A stretch of DNA of 64,000 nt from Roseiarcus sp963730555 (GTDB lineage: Bacteria > Pseudomonadota > Alphaproteobacteria > Rhizobiales > Beijerinckiaceae): the NCBI GenBank assembly GCA_963730555.1, contig CAVSSS010000028.1, forward strand, positions 1 through 64,000, given 5' to 3'. The notes beneath the pieces are model-generated. The model was not told where the DNA came from and did not search any database. It saw only the letters and a program-made list of their open reading frames with translations. Below are positions 8,803-17,434 of the stretch, piece after piece; position 1 is the first letter of the stretch; every line of letters starts with the position of its first letter. The translations under genes were made by a program, and so were the position numbers.

Positions 8803-9768
8803 ATGGCTGTCTACACTGAAGTCTCGGACGATGCGCTACGCGCCTTTCTGGCGCGTTACGACATCGGGGAGGTGACCTCGTTCAAGGGCATCGCCGAAGG
8901 GGTTGAGAATTCCAACTTCCTCCTGCGCACCGTGAGCGGCCACTATATCCTAACCCTCTACGAGAAGCGGGTCAAAGCTGAGGACCTGCCGTTCTTTCTT
9001 GGTCTCATGGAGCATTTGGCCGAGCGCGCCGTCACTTGTCCTCAGCCCGTCCGCGATCGCGCCGGCTCAGCGCTCGGCGAACTCGCGGGACGCCCGGCGA
9101 CCATTGTCACTTTCCTCGACGGAATTTGGATACGACGTCCCAACGTCCGCCATTGCGGCGAGGTCGGGGAGGCGCTGGCGCGGATGCACTTGGCCGGCGC
9201 CGACTTCCCGCTTAAGCGCGCCAACGCTCTATCGCTCACGGGCTGGCCAGCCCTGTTTCAGGCGGCGGAAGTCCGCGCAGACGAGGTCGCCCCGCATTTG
9301 CGAGAAGAGACCGCAGCGGAGCTCAATTTCCTTCAGGCTCATTGGCCAAAGAACTTACCGGGCGGCCTCATCCATGCGGATCTATTTAGCGACAACGTGT
9401 TCTTCCTCGGCGAGAAGCTTTCCGGTCTTATTGATTTCTACTTCGCCTGCAACGACGCGCTCGCATACGATCTAGCGATCTGTCTAAGCGCGTGGTGTTT
9501 CGAACCCGACAACGCGTTTAACGTCTCCAAAGGGCGAGCCATGATCGCCGCCTATCAGCGGGTGCGGCCGCTTGGCGAAGCCGAGATCGAAGCGCTGCCG
9601 CTCTTAGCGCGCGGCGCTGCGCTCCGTTTCATGCTGACCCGGCTCGTCGACTGGCTCAACGTGCCGCCAGGCGCAAAGGTCGCGCCGAAGAACCCGCTCG
9701 AATACCGCGACAAATTGCGCTTCCATCAGCGCGTCAGGTCCGCCGCCGAGTATGGCTTCATAGCGTGA
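8803..9768 (+). CDS. thrB: Homoserine kinase, type II (APH fold)
   Basis: Phosphorylates homoserine in threonine synthesis. This is the alphaproteobacterial type II enzyme with an aminoglycoside-phosphotransferase fold, not the GHMP type. The 321 residues begin MAVYTEVSDDALRAFLARYDIG, followed by GIAEGVENSNFLLRT (nucleotide loop), the catalytic loop GGLIHADLFSDNVFF and the metal-binding GLIDFYFACND. The start at 8803 is preceded by gggcggg. Its TGA stop overlaps the GTG start of rnhA by four bases, so the two are translationally coupled. Confidence 0.95.
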   Translation: MAVYTEVSDDALRAFLARYDIGEVTSFKGIAEGVENSNFLLRTVSGHYILTLYEKRVKAEDLPFFLGLMEHLAERAVTCPQPVRDRAGSALGELAGRPATIVTFLDGIWIRRPNVRHCGEVGEALARMHLAGADFPLKRANALSLTGWPALFQAAEVRADEVAPHLREETAAELNFLQAHWPKNLPGGLIHADLFSDNVFFLGEKLSGLIDFYFACNDALAYDLAICLSAWCFEPDNAFNVSKGRAMIAAYQRVRPLGEAEIEALPLLARGAALRFMLTRLVDWLNVPPGAKVAPKNPLEYRDKLRFHQRVRSAAEYGFIA

Positions 9769-10238
9769 GCCGATCTGTCGAGATCTGGACCGACGGCGCC
9801 TGTTCCGGCAACCCTGGCCCAGGCGGCTGGGGCGCCGTTCTGCGCTACGGCGGCCATGAAAGGGAGCTGAAGGGCGGCGAGGCGCTTACGACCAACAATC
9901 GCATGGAGCTCACGGCCGCGATCGAGGCGCTTCAGTCGTTGAAACGCTCGTGCGAGGTGATCGTGCACACGGATTCCCAATATTTGCGCGGCGGCGTCAC
10001 GGGCTGGATCAACGGCTGGAAAAGCAACGGCTGGCGCACCGCGGCCAAAAAGCCGGTCAAGAATGAGGACCTCTGGCGAGCCCTCGATGCGGCCGCCGAG
10101 CCGCACAAGGTCGAGTGGCGCTGGGTCAAGGGCCACGCGGACAATGAACTGAACGTCCGTGCAGACCAGCTGGCCCGCGATGGTTTGGCGGCGGCGTCTC
10201 GCGCGACCGCTGCAAATGAGGCCCGGCGGGGCAGTTGA
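9765..10238 (+). CDS. rnhA: Ribonuclease HI
   Basis: Cleaves the RNA strand of RNA-DNA hybrids, removing R-loops and primers. It has 157 residues, close to the E. coli length. Acidic active-site residues are visible: Asp in WTDGACSGNPGPGGWG, Glu in NNRMELTAAIEAL, Asp in HTDSQYLRGG and the last Asp in GHADNELNVRAD. Translation starts at a GTG that overlaps the thrB stop codon (GTGA), a thrB-rnhA pair found in many alphaproteobacteria. Confidence 0.96.
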   Translation: MSRSVEIWTDGACSGNPGPGGWGAVLRYGGHERELKGGEALTTNNRMELTAAIEALQSLKRSCEVIVHTDSQYLRGGVTGWINGWKSNGWRTAAKKPVKNEDLWRALDAAAEPHKVEWRWVKGHADNELNVRADQLARDGLAAASRATAANEARRGS

Positions 10239-10384
10239 GGAAAGAGCTAAGTCTTCGGATTTCCAGCAACATGCGCCGGTGCGGCACAAAATCGAGTTTA
10301 AGACAACCCCCGAGAAATGTGGATTAGGAGATTGTTACAACCTATGCTTGTCTGTTCATGAGTTGTTAATTATTGGGGGTATCG

Positions 10385-11114
10385 GTGGAAAATCAGAGCC
10401 TTGCGTTCGTGGACCGAGTTTCTCGGCTGCTCGAGCGCGTCGAATATCGCCGGGCGGAGTCTTTAGCCGATAAAATGGCGATCTATCGACTGCGTCACGA
10501 CGCTTATATGCGGGCAGGCACAGTCGAGCCGCGTCCATCAGGCCTGTTCCACGATTCACTCGACGAGGCGCCAAACGTGTGGATAATTGGAATTTACATC
10601 GATGGCGACCTCGCGAGTTCGATACGTTTGCACGTTTCGGCGAGCCCCACCCGCCCCGTTGCCCGCGATGGGCGCCTTCAGCGATATCGTCGAACCGCAT
10701 TTGCGCACGGGACGGGTGATCATTGACCCGACGCGGCACGTTACCAAGTCCGAATACGCTCTTGGTTCTCCAATCATGCCGTATATTACGGTTCGCGCTA
10801 CGGTTCTTGCACAAGACTTCTTCGACGCCGACTATACTGTGGTCGCTTGTCTCGTGGAGCACCAAGCCTTCTTTCGCCGAATGTTCGGCTGCGTTCCCTG
10901 GTCCCAACCTCGCGAGTATCCAAATTTCAACAGGCCGATGGTGTTTCTCGGTTACGACTGTCGGGCGCGCAGAGCGCCGACTTACGTCCGCTATCCCTTT
11001 TGCCGGTCAACAGAAAATGAACGAGCGCGCCTGTTCTCACGATCGTCCACGGGCGCCGAAAACGTCGCGCGCGCGATCAGCGGGGAGGCGGAGGACCAGT
11101 TCAGCGGGGCTTAA
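10385..11114 (+). CDS. N-acyl amino acid synthase (FeeM-like, GNAT/autoinducer-synthase fold), frameshifted
   Basis: Members of this family join acyl-ACP chains to amino acids and share the fold of acyl-homoserine-lactone synthases. Frame one gives LADKMAIYRLRHDAYMRAGTVEPRPSGLFHD and DEAPNVWIIGIYIDGDLASSIRLHV. An extra C in a CCCC run near 10656 moves the frame to AMGAFSDIVEPHLRTGRVIIDPTRHV, then VACLVEHQAFFRRMFGCVPWSQPREYP and YPFCRS. The total length is one base over a multiple of three. The start is taken as the GTG at 10385 behind GGGGGT. No other synthesis or export gene adjoins it. The family is a recollection from these motifs, so the product is an inference. Confidence 0.68.
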
Positions 11115-11141
11115 GCAAGGGGTCTTTCGAAGATGGCGTGG

Positions 11142-11522
11142 TCAACTGGGCAAAGGCTCGTCGGCGAATGTGGGCATGCGTGGTCCTTCCGCCCAGAACT
11201 CCAGAAGGAGGCCGGCATAGGCGTTGAGGAGTGAATCCGACGGTTGATTCTCGAGACAGTCGAGCCATTCCCAATAGGAGGAAGCGTCGACAGGGACATA
11301 GAAGCGACCGTCCGCCGTCTTGCTCGGCCCGTTGGACTCGTGCGACAGGCGCGCTTTAAACCCAGGATTTGGATGATGTCGGAAAGACTCCACGAGTTCG
11401 ACAAACTCGTTCAGCCGTTCAACCGTCGGCGCGACGCCCGCGCACGCGCTCCATGACAGGAAGTGGTCAAGCGAAACGGGCGTAAATCGCGCGCTATGCC
11501 CGGCGCTCGCGAGGCCAATCAC
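11142..11522 (-). CDS. Hypothetical protein, start uncertain
   Basis: I do not recognise this protein. The frame reads like real coding sequence: FTPVSLDHFLSWSACAGVAPTVERLNEFVELVESF, then YVPVDASSYWEWLDCLENQPSDSLLNAYAGLLLEFWAEG. A GTG at 11522 is the first conventional start, but the same frame stays open to about 11642 and reads ILIATLDRPDFERARCAVDGFAEWATYEDFQCDCDG in two joined pieces, also protein-like. An ATG at 11641-11643 lies one frame away, so the real start may be there with an indel between. That would give about 166 residues. It converges with the acyl amino acid synthase gene. Confidence 0.5.
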   Translation of the reverse strand: MIGLASAGHSARFTPVSLDHFLSWSACAGVAPTVERLNEFVELVESFRHHPNPGFKARLSHESNGPSKTADGRFYVPVDASSYWEWLDCLENQPSDSLLNAYAGLLLEFWAEGPRMPTFADEPLPS

Positions 11523-11861
11523 CCACCCGTCGCAATCGCACTGAAAGTCCTCGTACGTCGCCCATTCCGCGAATCCATCGACGGCGCATCGCGCCCGCTC
11601 GAAATCGGGTCGATCAAGCGTCGCTATAAGAATCTCTCTCCATCAACAAGGCGCATTACGCAACATCTCTCTGCCGCCCGAAGGCGCTTCGCTTGAATTC
11701 TTCCGTTTCGTATAGCTCCACAAGGTAGATTACGCCACGTTTCCTAAGCCAAGATTACCGGGTCAGCGATTCCTTTAGCGAAAGGGCTACCGCAAGATAT
11801 AGCACTGGTTGTTAAGATGTGTGGGCTGTCTTTTAGACCCATCCCCCGATAGCGCGCCGGA

Positions 11862-14153
11862 ATGATTAGACGCTTGCCCGCCTCACGCTCGGACGCCCTT
11901 CCGTCCGACGTGCGTCGCGGCCTCATTGAGTTTGTGTTCGCCGACTTCAAATCGTTGGTCTATGGCGGCGTCATCACGAGCCTGAGCGGATTGATCATAC
12001 TTCCTCGGAATTGGGCGTCGGCTGTCGCAACCGCTGCGATAATAGGAGTCACCGCTGGCCGACTTAGACTGACACGAGAATACCACTCGCGCCTCCAAAC
12101 GGGCGAGCTTGTGGATGTCGACACGTTGGAGCGCGCCTATCTCCTGGGAACTTGCGCCTACCTTCTATCCATAGGGTTTCTAACTTTCACCACTTTAAAC
12201 GCATCCAACGACGCCTTCATTCTAATCTCTGCTTGTTCCACGGCGATCATTCACGCGTTGAGCATCGCAGTCCGAAATTTTGCTGTACAATACGGGGTTC
12301 GACTGCAAATCGCCGTTGTCGCCATTCCGCTTGCGGCGGCGTTCATCGTCAAGGGCGGACTTTTCCCTCTCCTTGTTGTCATGCTCGTCCTGCCGCTTTG
12401 CATGTTTATACATGGCTCCGCTGCGCGGTTGCGTGACATATTGCTCAGTCAGATTGCTTTTCGAACCGAGTCGGAGAAGATCGCCGGCCAGTTTGACTTC
12501 GCGATCAACAACATGTCTCACGGCATGTGCATGATTTCTGCCGATATGAAAATCGCGGTGTCGAATGCGAAATTCTCGGAATTCTTCGGACTCAGACGGG
12601 ATAGGCGAATTGTCAACATCAGGTTCCCGGCCCTGCTACGGTTCGCCGTGCAGCGCGGCGCGATCCCGAAGCATGCTGCTGATCGCTTGATGGCAGCGTT
12701 CGGCGCGGGAAACAGCGGGCGCGTTCCATGCTCGATGCAATTCGAAACCGGCAATGAGAACTTCTACGAAATTACGATCACGCCAAATTCCAGGGGCGGA
12801 TGGGTCGTGGTCGTTCAGGACGTAACGGCAAAGAGAAACGCGGACCGCGCAATCGACCGCATGGCTCATTTCGATTCGGTTACAAATCTTCGTAATCGAC
12901 GGTCGTTCGAGCTGGCTCTCGCCGAAGCTCTCTCCTCCACTCAATCGGGCGGCGCCGGAATTGACGTGATGTTCCTCGATCTCGACGACTTCAAGCAGGT
13001 CAACGACAGTCTAGGACACCGCACCGGCGACAAGCTTCTGGTCGAAATCGCGAGCCGGCTGCACGCGATCATCGGTCCGAGTGACGTGGTCGCGCGTTGG
13101 GGCGGCGATGAATTCGTCATCCTTCACCATCACGCGCCCGGCCAATTGGAGACCCACGAGCTCGCCAAGCGCATCATCGAAGAGATCAACCGCGCCGTGG
13201 TCATCGACGGCAGCGAGGTGATCGTCGGCGCCAGCATCGGCAGCGCGTCCGCGCCGGACGACGGGCTAAGCCCCGACGCCCTGCTCTCCAAGGCGGACAT
13301 CGCCCTTTATGCGGCGAAGGCGGACGGGCGGCGGGTGTGGAGGGCGTTCGAGCAGGAGATGGACGCCAAGATCCAGATTCGTCGGCTGATCGAGCTCGAG
13401 CTGCGCGCCGCGGTCGCCACCGAGGCAATCGAGGTCCATTTCCAGCCGATCGTCTCGGTCGCGACGAGACAGATCGTCGGCTTCGAGGCGCTGGCGCGTT
13501 GGCGCAGCGCGCTCCTCGGCCCAGTGTCGCCTGCTGAATTCATCCCGATCGTCGAGGAGATCGGGCTGATGGAGGAGATGGGAGCGGCCATGCTGAGGCG
13601 GGCCTGCAGGGCATGCGCGGGGTGGCCGGACGAGATCAGCGTATCGGTCAATCTGTCGTCGACGCAGTTCCGCAGCGGCCATCTCGAGAAGACGATCCTC
13701 GGGGCCCTCGCGGCCGCGAACCTCGCGCCCGAGCGGCTTGATTTGGAAATCACGGAATCGATCCTGCTCGAGGATCGGGGCGACACGCGCCGCACGCTCC
13801 AGGACTTGCGCGCCCAGGGGTTGCGCGTCTCGCTTGACGATTTCGGCACAGGCTATTCGAGCCTGAGCTATCTGCTCAGCTTCCCCCTCGACCGCATCAA
13901 GATCGACCGTTCTTTCACGATGGGGCTTGGCCTTCAGGAACGCGCTTCCGTGCTGGTGGAGGGCGTTTCGTCCATGAGTCGCAGGCTCGGCATGACTGTG
14001 CTGATCGAGGGTGTAGAGACGGCGAAGCAACTCAGGATGATCGAAGCGCTGGGCACCATCACTGAGGCGCAGGGCTATCTGTTCAGCCGGCCCGTCCCGG
14101 AAAAGGACGTGGATGCCCTGCTCAGGCGCGACTTCCGGGTCCAGGCGGCTTAA
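11862..14153 (+). CDS. Membrane GGDEF-EAL protein (cyclic-di-GMP turnover) with PAS domain
   Basis: A 763-residue signalling protein. About six membrane segments fill roughly residues 25-185 (for example IAVVAIPLAAAFIVKG), acting as a sensor region. A PAS-like domain follows at about 200-315 (FDFAINNMSHGMCMISADMK). The diguanylate cyclase domain shows the intact signature RWGGDEF near residue 413. The phosphodiesterase domain shows an intact EAL (GFEALARW near 541), NLSSTQF, DDFGTGYSSLSYL and IEGVET. Both catalytic sites look complete, so it could make or break cyclic-di-GMP depending on the sensor input. Transcribed alone after a 220-base gap; codon use in the N-terminal third is less GC-rich than in the rest. 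Confidence 0.95.
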   Translation: MIRRLPASRSDALPSDVRRGLIEFVFADFKSLVYGGVITSLSGLIILPRNWASAVATAAIIGVTAGRLRLTREYHSRLQTGELVDVDTLERAYLLGTCAYLLSIGFLTFTTLNASNDAFILISACSTAIIHALSIAVRNFAVQYGVRLQIAVVAIPLAAAFIVKGGLFPLLVVMLVLPLCMFIHGSAARLRDILLSQIAFRTESEKIAGQFDFAINNMSHGMCMISADMKIAVSNAKFSEFFGLRRDRRIVNIRFPALLRFAVQRGAIPKHAADRLMAAFGAGNSGRVPCSMQFETGNENFYEITITPNSRGGWVVVVQDVTAKRNADRAIDRMAHFDSVTNLRNRRSFELALAEALSSTQSGGAGIDVMFLDLDDFKQVNDSLGHRTGDKLLVEIASRLHAIIGPSDVVARWGGDEFVILHHHAPGQLETHELAKRIIEEINRAVVIDGSEVIVGASIGSASAPDDGLSPDALLSKADIALYAAKADGRRVWRAFEQEMDAKIQIRRLIELELRAAVATEAIEVHFQPIVSVATRQIVGFEALARWRSALLGPVSPAEFIPIVEEIGLMEEMGAAMLRRACRACAGWPDEISVSVNLSSTQFRSGHLEKTILGALAAANLAPERLDLEITESILLEDRGDTRRTLQDLRAQGLRVSLDDFGTGYSSLSYLLSFPLDRIKIDRSFTMGLGLQERASVLVEGVSSMSRRLGMTVLIEGVETAKQLRMIEALGTITEAQGYLFSRPVPEKDVDALLRRDFRVQAA

Positions 14154-14432
14154 GGCGCCTTGCCACTGGATCGGCCCGGTTTGGATTGTCTTGGCCCTTG
14201 CGGTTTCGGGTTGAAGACCCCCGTTTTCAGGTGTTGGATTTCCTTGGATTTCCTCGTCCGAAACGAGACTTATCAATGAGTTACATGGGATAGATCGCGA
14301 AAAATTCTTCCTCGCCCTTTTCCCTGGCGTGAGGGCGGCCGGGATGGGACCTTGCGGCCTTGGCGCGCCTAAGCGCAGAATTGTCCATAGGGCGAGCTTA
14401 GTCCTATTTCTGATTTTCTGCAAGGACTTTCG

Positions 14433-14677
14433 TTAAGGGTTGTTCTGACCTCTCGGGCGATAAATTATTAGCGCCTCGCCCAGCGCCTGCGCCTTAGCCG
14501 AATCCCATTTGGCCCCTCCCTGGACGGCGCCGACCTCGCACCCGTCCTTGTCGATAACCAGGGTCACCGGCAGTCCGAGCGCCTTGCCGTCCTTATGCAG
14601 GGTCTCGAAGGCGCTCGCATCCGCGTAACGGGTCAAGGCCTTGACTCCGCCGACGCTGTCCAAAAAGGCCGCAAGCC
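14433..14677 (-). pseudogene. C-terminal fragment of a TlpA-like thioredoxin (partial duplication)
   Basis: The minus strand encodes AAFLDSVGGVKALTRYADAS, then FETLHKDGKALGLPVTLVIDKDG in two joined pieces, then GGAKWDSAKAQALGEAL. This matches the last 70 or so residues of the full TlpA at 17435-18097 almost residue for residue. The membrane anchor and the WCxxC active site are absent, and sequence upstream of about 14677 does not match. It is therefore a non-functional duplicated 3' end. The sulfotransferase and the cyclase-like gene lie between the two copies. Confidence 0.85.
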
Positions 14678-14758
14678 CTCCAGATCTGTGTTTGAACTGA
14701 CCCCGGTGTCGAATGGCGGGGTTTGACGCGGTTACAATCTTGAAAGTGGAAATGGAGA

Positions 14759-15391
14759 TTAGGCCGGCTCGCCGTCGAAATGCGCCCAAAATTCATCCCG
14801 CGGATGACTGCGCGGAAAAGGCGTGAGCGGCTCCGCCATTTCCAGAAAGCGGCAGAGCGGGTCCCAACCCTCGGCTACATTGAACACAAGCAGCCGCTCT
14901 GCCGGGATCGTATCGCGCACCTCCTCGTTGTTCCGACGATACGCGGATATCGCGCAGGCGCGATCTGTGCAGTCTGCAAATGTGTTTTTCATAAACCAAC
15001 CCGACATGGTCCGAAAGATATCGGCGATATGCGGCGGTAGCGGCATTCCGGGGGCGCGCTCGAAAAACTTGCTGATCGTCACGCTAAAGCTGTTCCACCA
15101 CTCGTCTTCCGGCCGCTCGGTATGCAACACCTTGGCGTCGGGAAAAGCGACCGAAGTCTCACGCCAGACCGCCGCGCCCGGCCAGTCGACCTGGGACTTG
15201 TAGCCCTCGAAGACCCCAGCCCAAGCGACTTTTTCACCGGCGGCGATCGCTTTCCAATGCGCAGGCTGCGCGGGGTTTTCAATGACCTCGATCATGTGGT
15301 GACAGGGGCCGAAGCCGAGCTGTTGCAGCGCCATTTTCGTCGACATTGTTCCGGTCCGGCCAAAGCCAGGGCCGATGATCTCAAGCGCCAT
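14759..15391 (-). CDS. Sulfotransferase-family protein (P-loop)
   Basis: A 210-residue protein of the short bacterial sulfotransferase family that uses PAPS-type donors. It starts MALEIIGPGFGRTGTMSTK, where FGRTGTMSTK is the 5'-phosphosulfate-binding loop, continues with KMALQQLGFGPCHHMIEV and VLHTERPEDEWWNSF, the 3'-phosphate-binding strand, and ends ...PLCRFLEMAEPLTPFPRSH, the usual C-terminal motif. Start: the ATG at 15391 with GGGGGAAG upstream. The acceptor is unknown. It sits beside the TlpA fragment and downstream of the cyclase-TPR gene on the same strand, so it may lie within a rearranged stretch. Confidence 0.8.
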   Translation of the reverse strand: MALEIIGPGFGRTGTMSTKMALQQLGFGPCHHMIEVIENPAQPAHWKAIAAGEKVAWAGVFEGYKSQVDWPGAAVWRETSVAFPDAKVLHTERPEDEWWNSFSVTISKFFERAPGMPLPPHIADIFRTMSGWFMKNTFADCTDRACAISAYRRNNEEVRDTIPAERLLVFNVAEGWDPLCRFLEMAEPLTPFPRSHPRDEFWAHFDGEPA

Positions 15392-15550
15392 AATCTTCCC
15401 CCCGCGACGCCGCCCGCCCGCGGCCAAGTTTTCTCAATTTTCGTTTTTGTTTCTCAAGTGTGACATGTTAAAGGCGAATTGCCTAGCGGCCACACGCGAT
15501 AATCTCGCGCACAGGCGCTCCCCCTGCCATTGTTTGATGTTTCGTAAACT

Positions 15551-17278
15551 TTATTCCGACGCCTCCAGCAGGCGCGCGCCTTCGGCGAGTTTGGCCAGGA
15601 GATCGCGCGTCAATCCGGTTTGACCGAACATTTCGACATATCGGCTCGGTGGGCCTTCCAAATGCTGTTTGACAAGCACGCGCCCTGCGCCCGCGCAGCC
15701 ATCCAGGGCCAAGGCCGCGGCCTGCGCGAGGAAGGAGTGAGGGGCGCCGCCATTCGCCTGCGCGGCCCTGCCGAACCACGAGGCCGCTTCGCCGGGGCGC
15801 CCTTCGTGCAACGCGGTGAAGCCGTAGGTGTAATAGGCCTGGAAAGCGAGAGGATCGCGGGGACTCAGCCGCAGGGCGCGGTCGGCGTGGAGCCTGCCCT
15901 GGGCGAAATTGCCGCTCAAATAATAGATGTGACAGGCGTGATAATTAACCGTCGCGGAGGAAGGATTAATTGCTAGCGCGCTCTTGATCGTGTCGATCGC
16001 CGCAGGGTGATCCCAGCCAAGATGTCCGATCACCATCGCCGCGGTCGCGAGGGCTGTGGCGTCGTCGCCCGCGCCGGCGATGGCCGCCCGCGCGTGCTTG
16101 AGGCCCGCGGTCTTGTCCTCCTCGCGGTGGCCGCCCTGGACGAATATCATCTGATAGCACAAGGCGAGCAGCGCATGAGCCGTCGCGTAGCGCGGGTTCA
16201 ATTTCAGCGCGCTCTCCAACAAATCGGCCGCGATCTTTGCGTCCGTCAACTGACGCGTCGCGGAATAGGGAAGAGCGCGAAGGTACAGATCATAGGCGTC
16301 GAGGTTTTCGGGACGCTTCTGCCGGGCGCGCTCGATCTCCGAGTGTTGCAGGCTCGGCTCGACTATGCCGACGACTCGCTCGGTGATTTGATCCTGGAGC
16401 TCGAAAACGTCGTCTGGGGCGCCGTCGAACCGATCGACCCAGAGATGCGCGCCAGTCTCTGCCTCAATCAGCTGAGCGGTGATGCGTAGCCGGTTGCCCG
16501 CTTTGCGTACGCCACCCTCGAGGACGTAGCGCACGCCGAGCTCTCTCCCCACCTGCCGGATGTCGACCGCTTTGCCTTTGTGTACAAAGCTCGAATTCCG
16601 CGCGATCACGAATAGCCACTTGATCCGCGACAGACCGGTGATGATGTCCTCGACCATCCCGTCGACGAAATAGTCCTGCTCCGGATCACCGCTCATGTTC
16701 TGGAACGGCAGCACCGCGAGCGAGGGCTTGTCAGGAAGGGCGGGTGGCGGCGCGGGTTTTTCCTCTTTGGCCGCCTGCACCGTCGCCACTGGCGCAGAAG
16801 GCTTCGCCTGCGCGGGGAGCCCGACCTGGAGCGAATAAACGCGCACGGGGTCGACGATATTCTTGAGCCGGGTTTGGCCAAGGTCGCTGACTTCGAGGTC
16901 GAGCCGGGCGCGCACCTGCCGGTAGGCGTCCTCTGAGAGACAGATCGCGCCCGGCTGGGCGATCCCCTCCAATCTCGCCGCGATGTTGACGCCGTCGTCC
17001 ATGAGGTCGCCGTCGGCCTCCTCGACGACGTCGCCCAAATGAATCCCGATACGGAATTCGATCTGGCGATCGGTTGGCACCCCGGCGTTGCGTTCGATCA
17101 TCGCGTTCTGCACTTCGATGGCGCAACGCACCGCAGACGTGGTCGGCTTCAGCCGGCTGACCGGCGCGGACAAAGACCGCACGCTCGCCCGTTTGCGGCG
17201 AGTTTTCGAGATTCGGTCATTAGCCCCGGGCTCAAATAGCACGATAACTTGCTTAGAGTTGCTATTTTCCGCGAACAA
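15551..17278 (-). CDS. Truncated class III adenylate/guanylate cyclase domain fused to TPR region
   Basis: From about residue 48 the protein follows a common rhizobial cyclase-TPR family: AVRCAIEVQNAMIERNAGV, RIGIHLGDVVEEADGDLMDDGVNIAARLEGIA, then LPDKPSLAVLPFQNMSGDPEQDYFVDGM, HLWVDRFDG and at least four TPR repeats to the end. The first half of the catalytic domain, including both metal-binding Asp residues (in ADVVGFS and in TGDG), is missing. The first 45 residues match nothing and arise from antisense of an inverted fragment at 17133-17210. The protein cannot be an active cyclase. It may be a pseudogene or survive as a TPR/regulatory protein. The start at 17278 is only nominal. Confidence 0.75.
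   Translation of the reverse strand: MFAENSNSKQVIVLFEPGANDRISKTRRKRASVRSLSAPVSRLKPTTSAVRCAIEVQNAMIERNAGVPTDRQIEFRIGIHLGDVVEEADGDLMDDGVNIAARLEGIAQPGAICLSEDAYRQVRARLDLEVSDLGQTRLKNIVDPVRVYSLQVGLPAQAKPSAPVATVQAAKEEKPAPPPALPDKPSLAVLPFQNMSGDPEQDYFVDGMVEDIITGLSRIKWLFVIARNSSFVHKGKAVDIRQVGRELGVRYVLEGGVRKAGNRLRITAQLIEAETGAHLWVDRFDGAPDDVFELQDQITERVVGIVEPSLQHSEIERARQKRPENLDAYDLYLRALPYSATRQLTDAKIAADLLESALKLNPRYATAHALLALCYQMIFVQGGHREEDKTAGLKHARAAIAGAGDDATALATAAMVIGHLGWDHPAAIDTIKSALAINPSSATVNYHACHIYYLSGNFAQGRLHADRALRLSPRDPLAFQAYYTYGFTALHEGRPGEAASWFGRAAQANGGAPHSFLAQAAALALDGCAGAGRVLVKQHLEGPPSRYVEMFGQTGLTRDLLAKLAEGARLLEASE
17133..17210 (+). pseudogene. Inverted N-terminal fragment of the class III cyclase domain
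   Basis: The plus strand encodes ADVVGFSRLTGADKDRTLAR followed by LRRVFE, the canonical N-terminal metal-binding segment of the cyclase family (AADVVGYSRLMG-type). It abuts head-to-head the minus-strand cyclase gene, which resumes at AVRCAIEVQ around 17135. The piece that should sit in front of that gene has thus been flipped, and the intervening 30-40 codons (the TGDG region) are lost. The match to the expected motif is strong despite the short length. Confidence 0.75.
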
Positions 17279-17434
17279 GACGCCATTTAGGGCCGCTGAG
17301 AGATTTTAGGCTCGGTTCCACCGAACGACCGCTGTTTTTCGCATCCGGCTATTAAAGCGGCGGCTTCGAATGACCCCTCTCCCTTTCTCGGTATACAAAC
17401 TCGCGTGTGAGCGTTCGTCTTCGTTCACTGCCCC

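Noticed and set aside
11700..11861. Possible riboswitch (cyclic-di-GMP type) upstream of the GGDEF-EAL gene
   Set aside because: I looked for the conserved GEMM pieces and for other known riboswitch cores. A few fragments such as aaagggctaccgc are suggestive, but the required motif set is absent.
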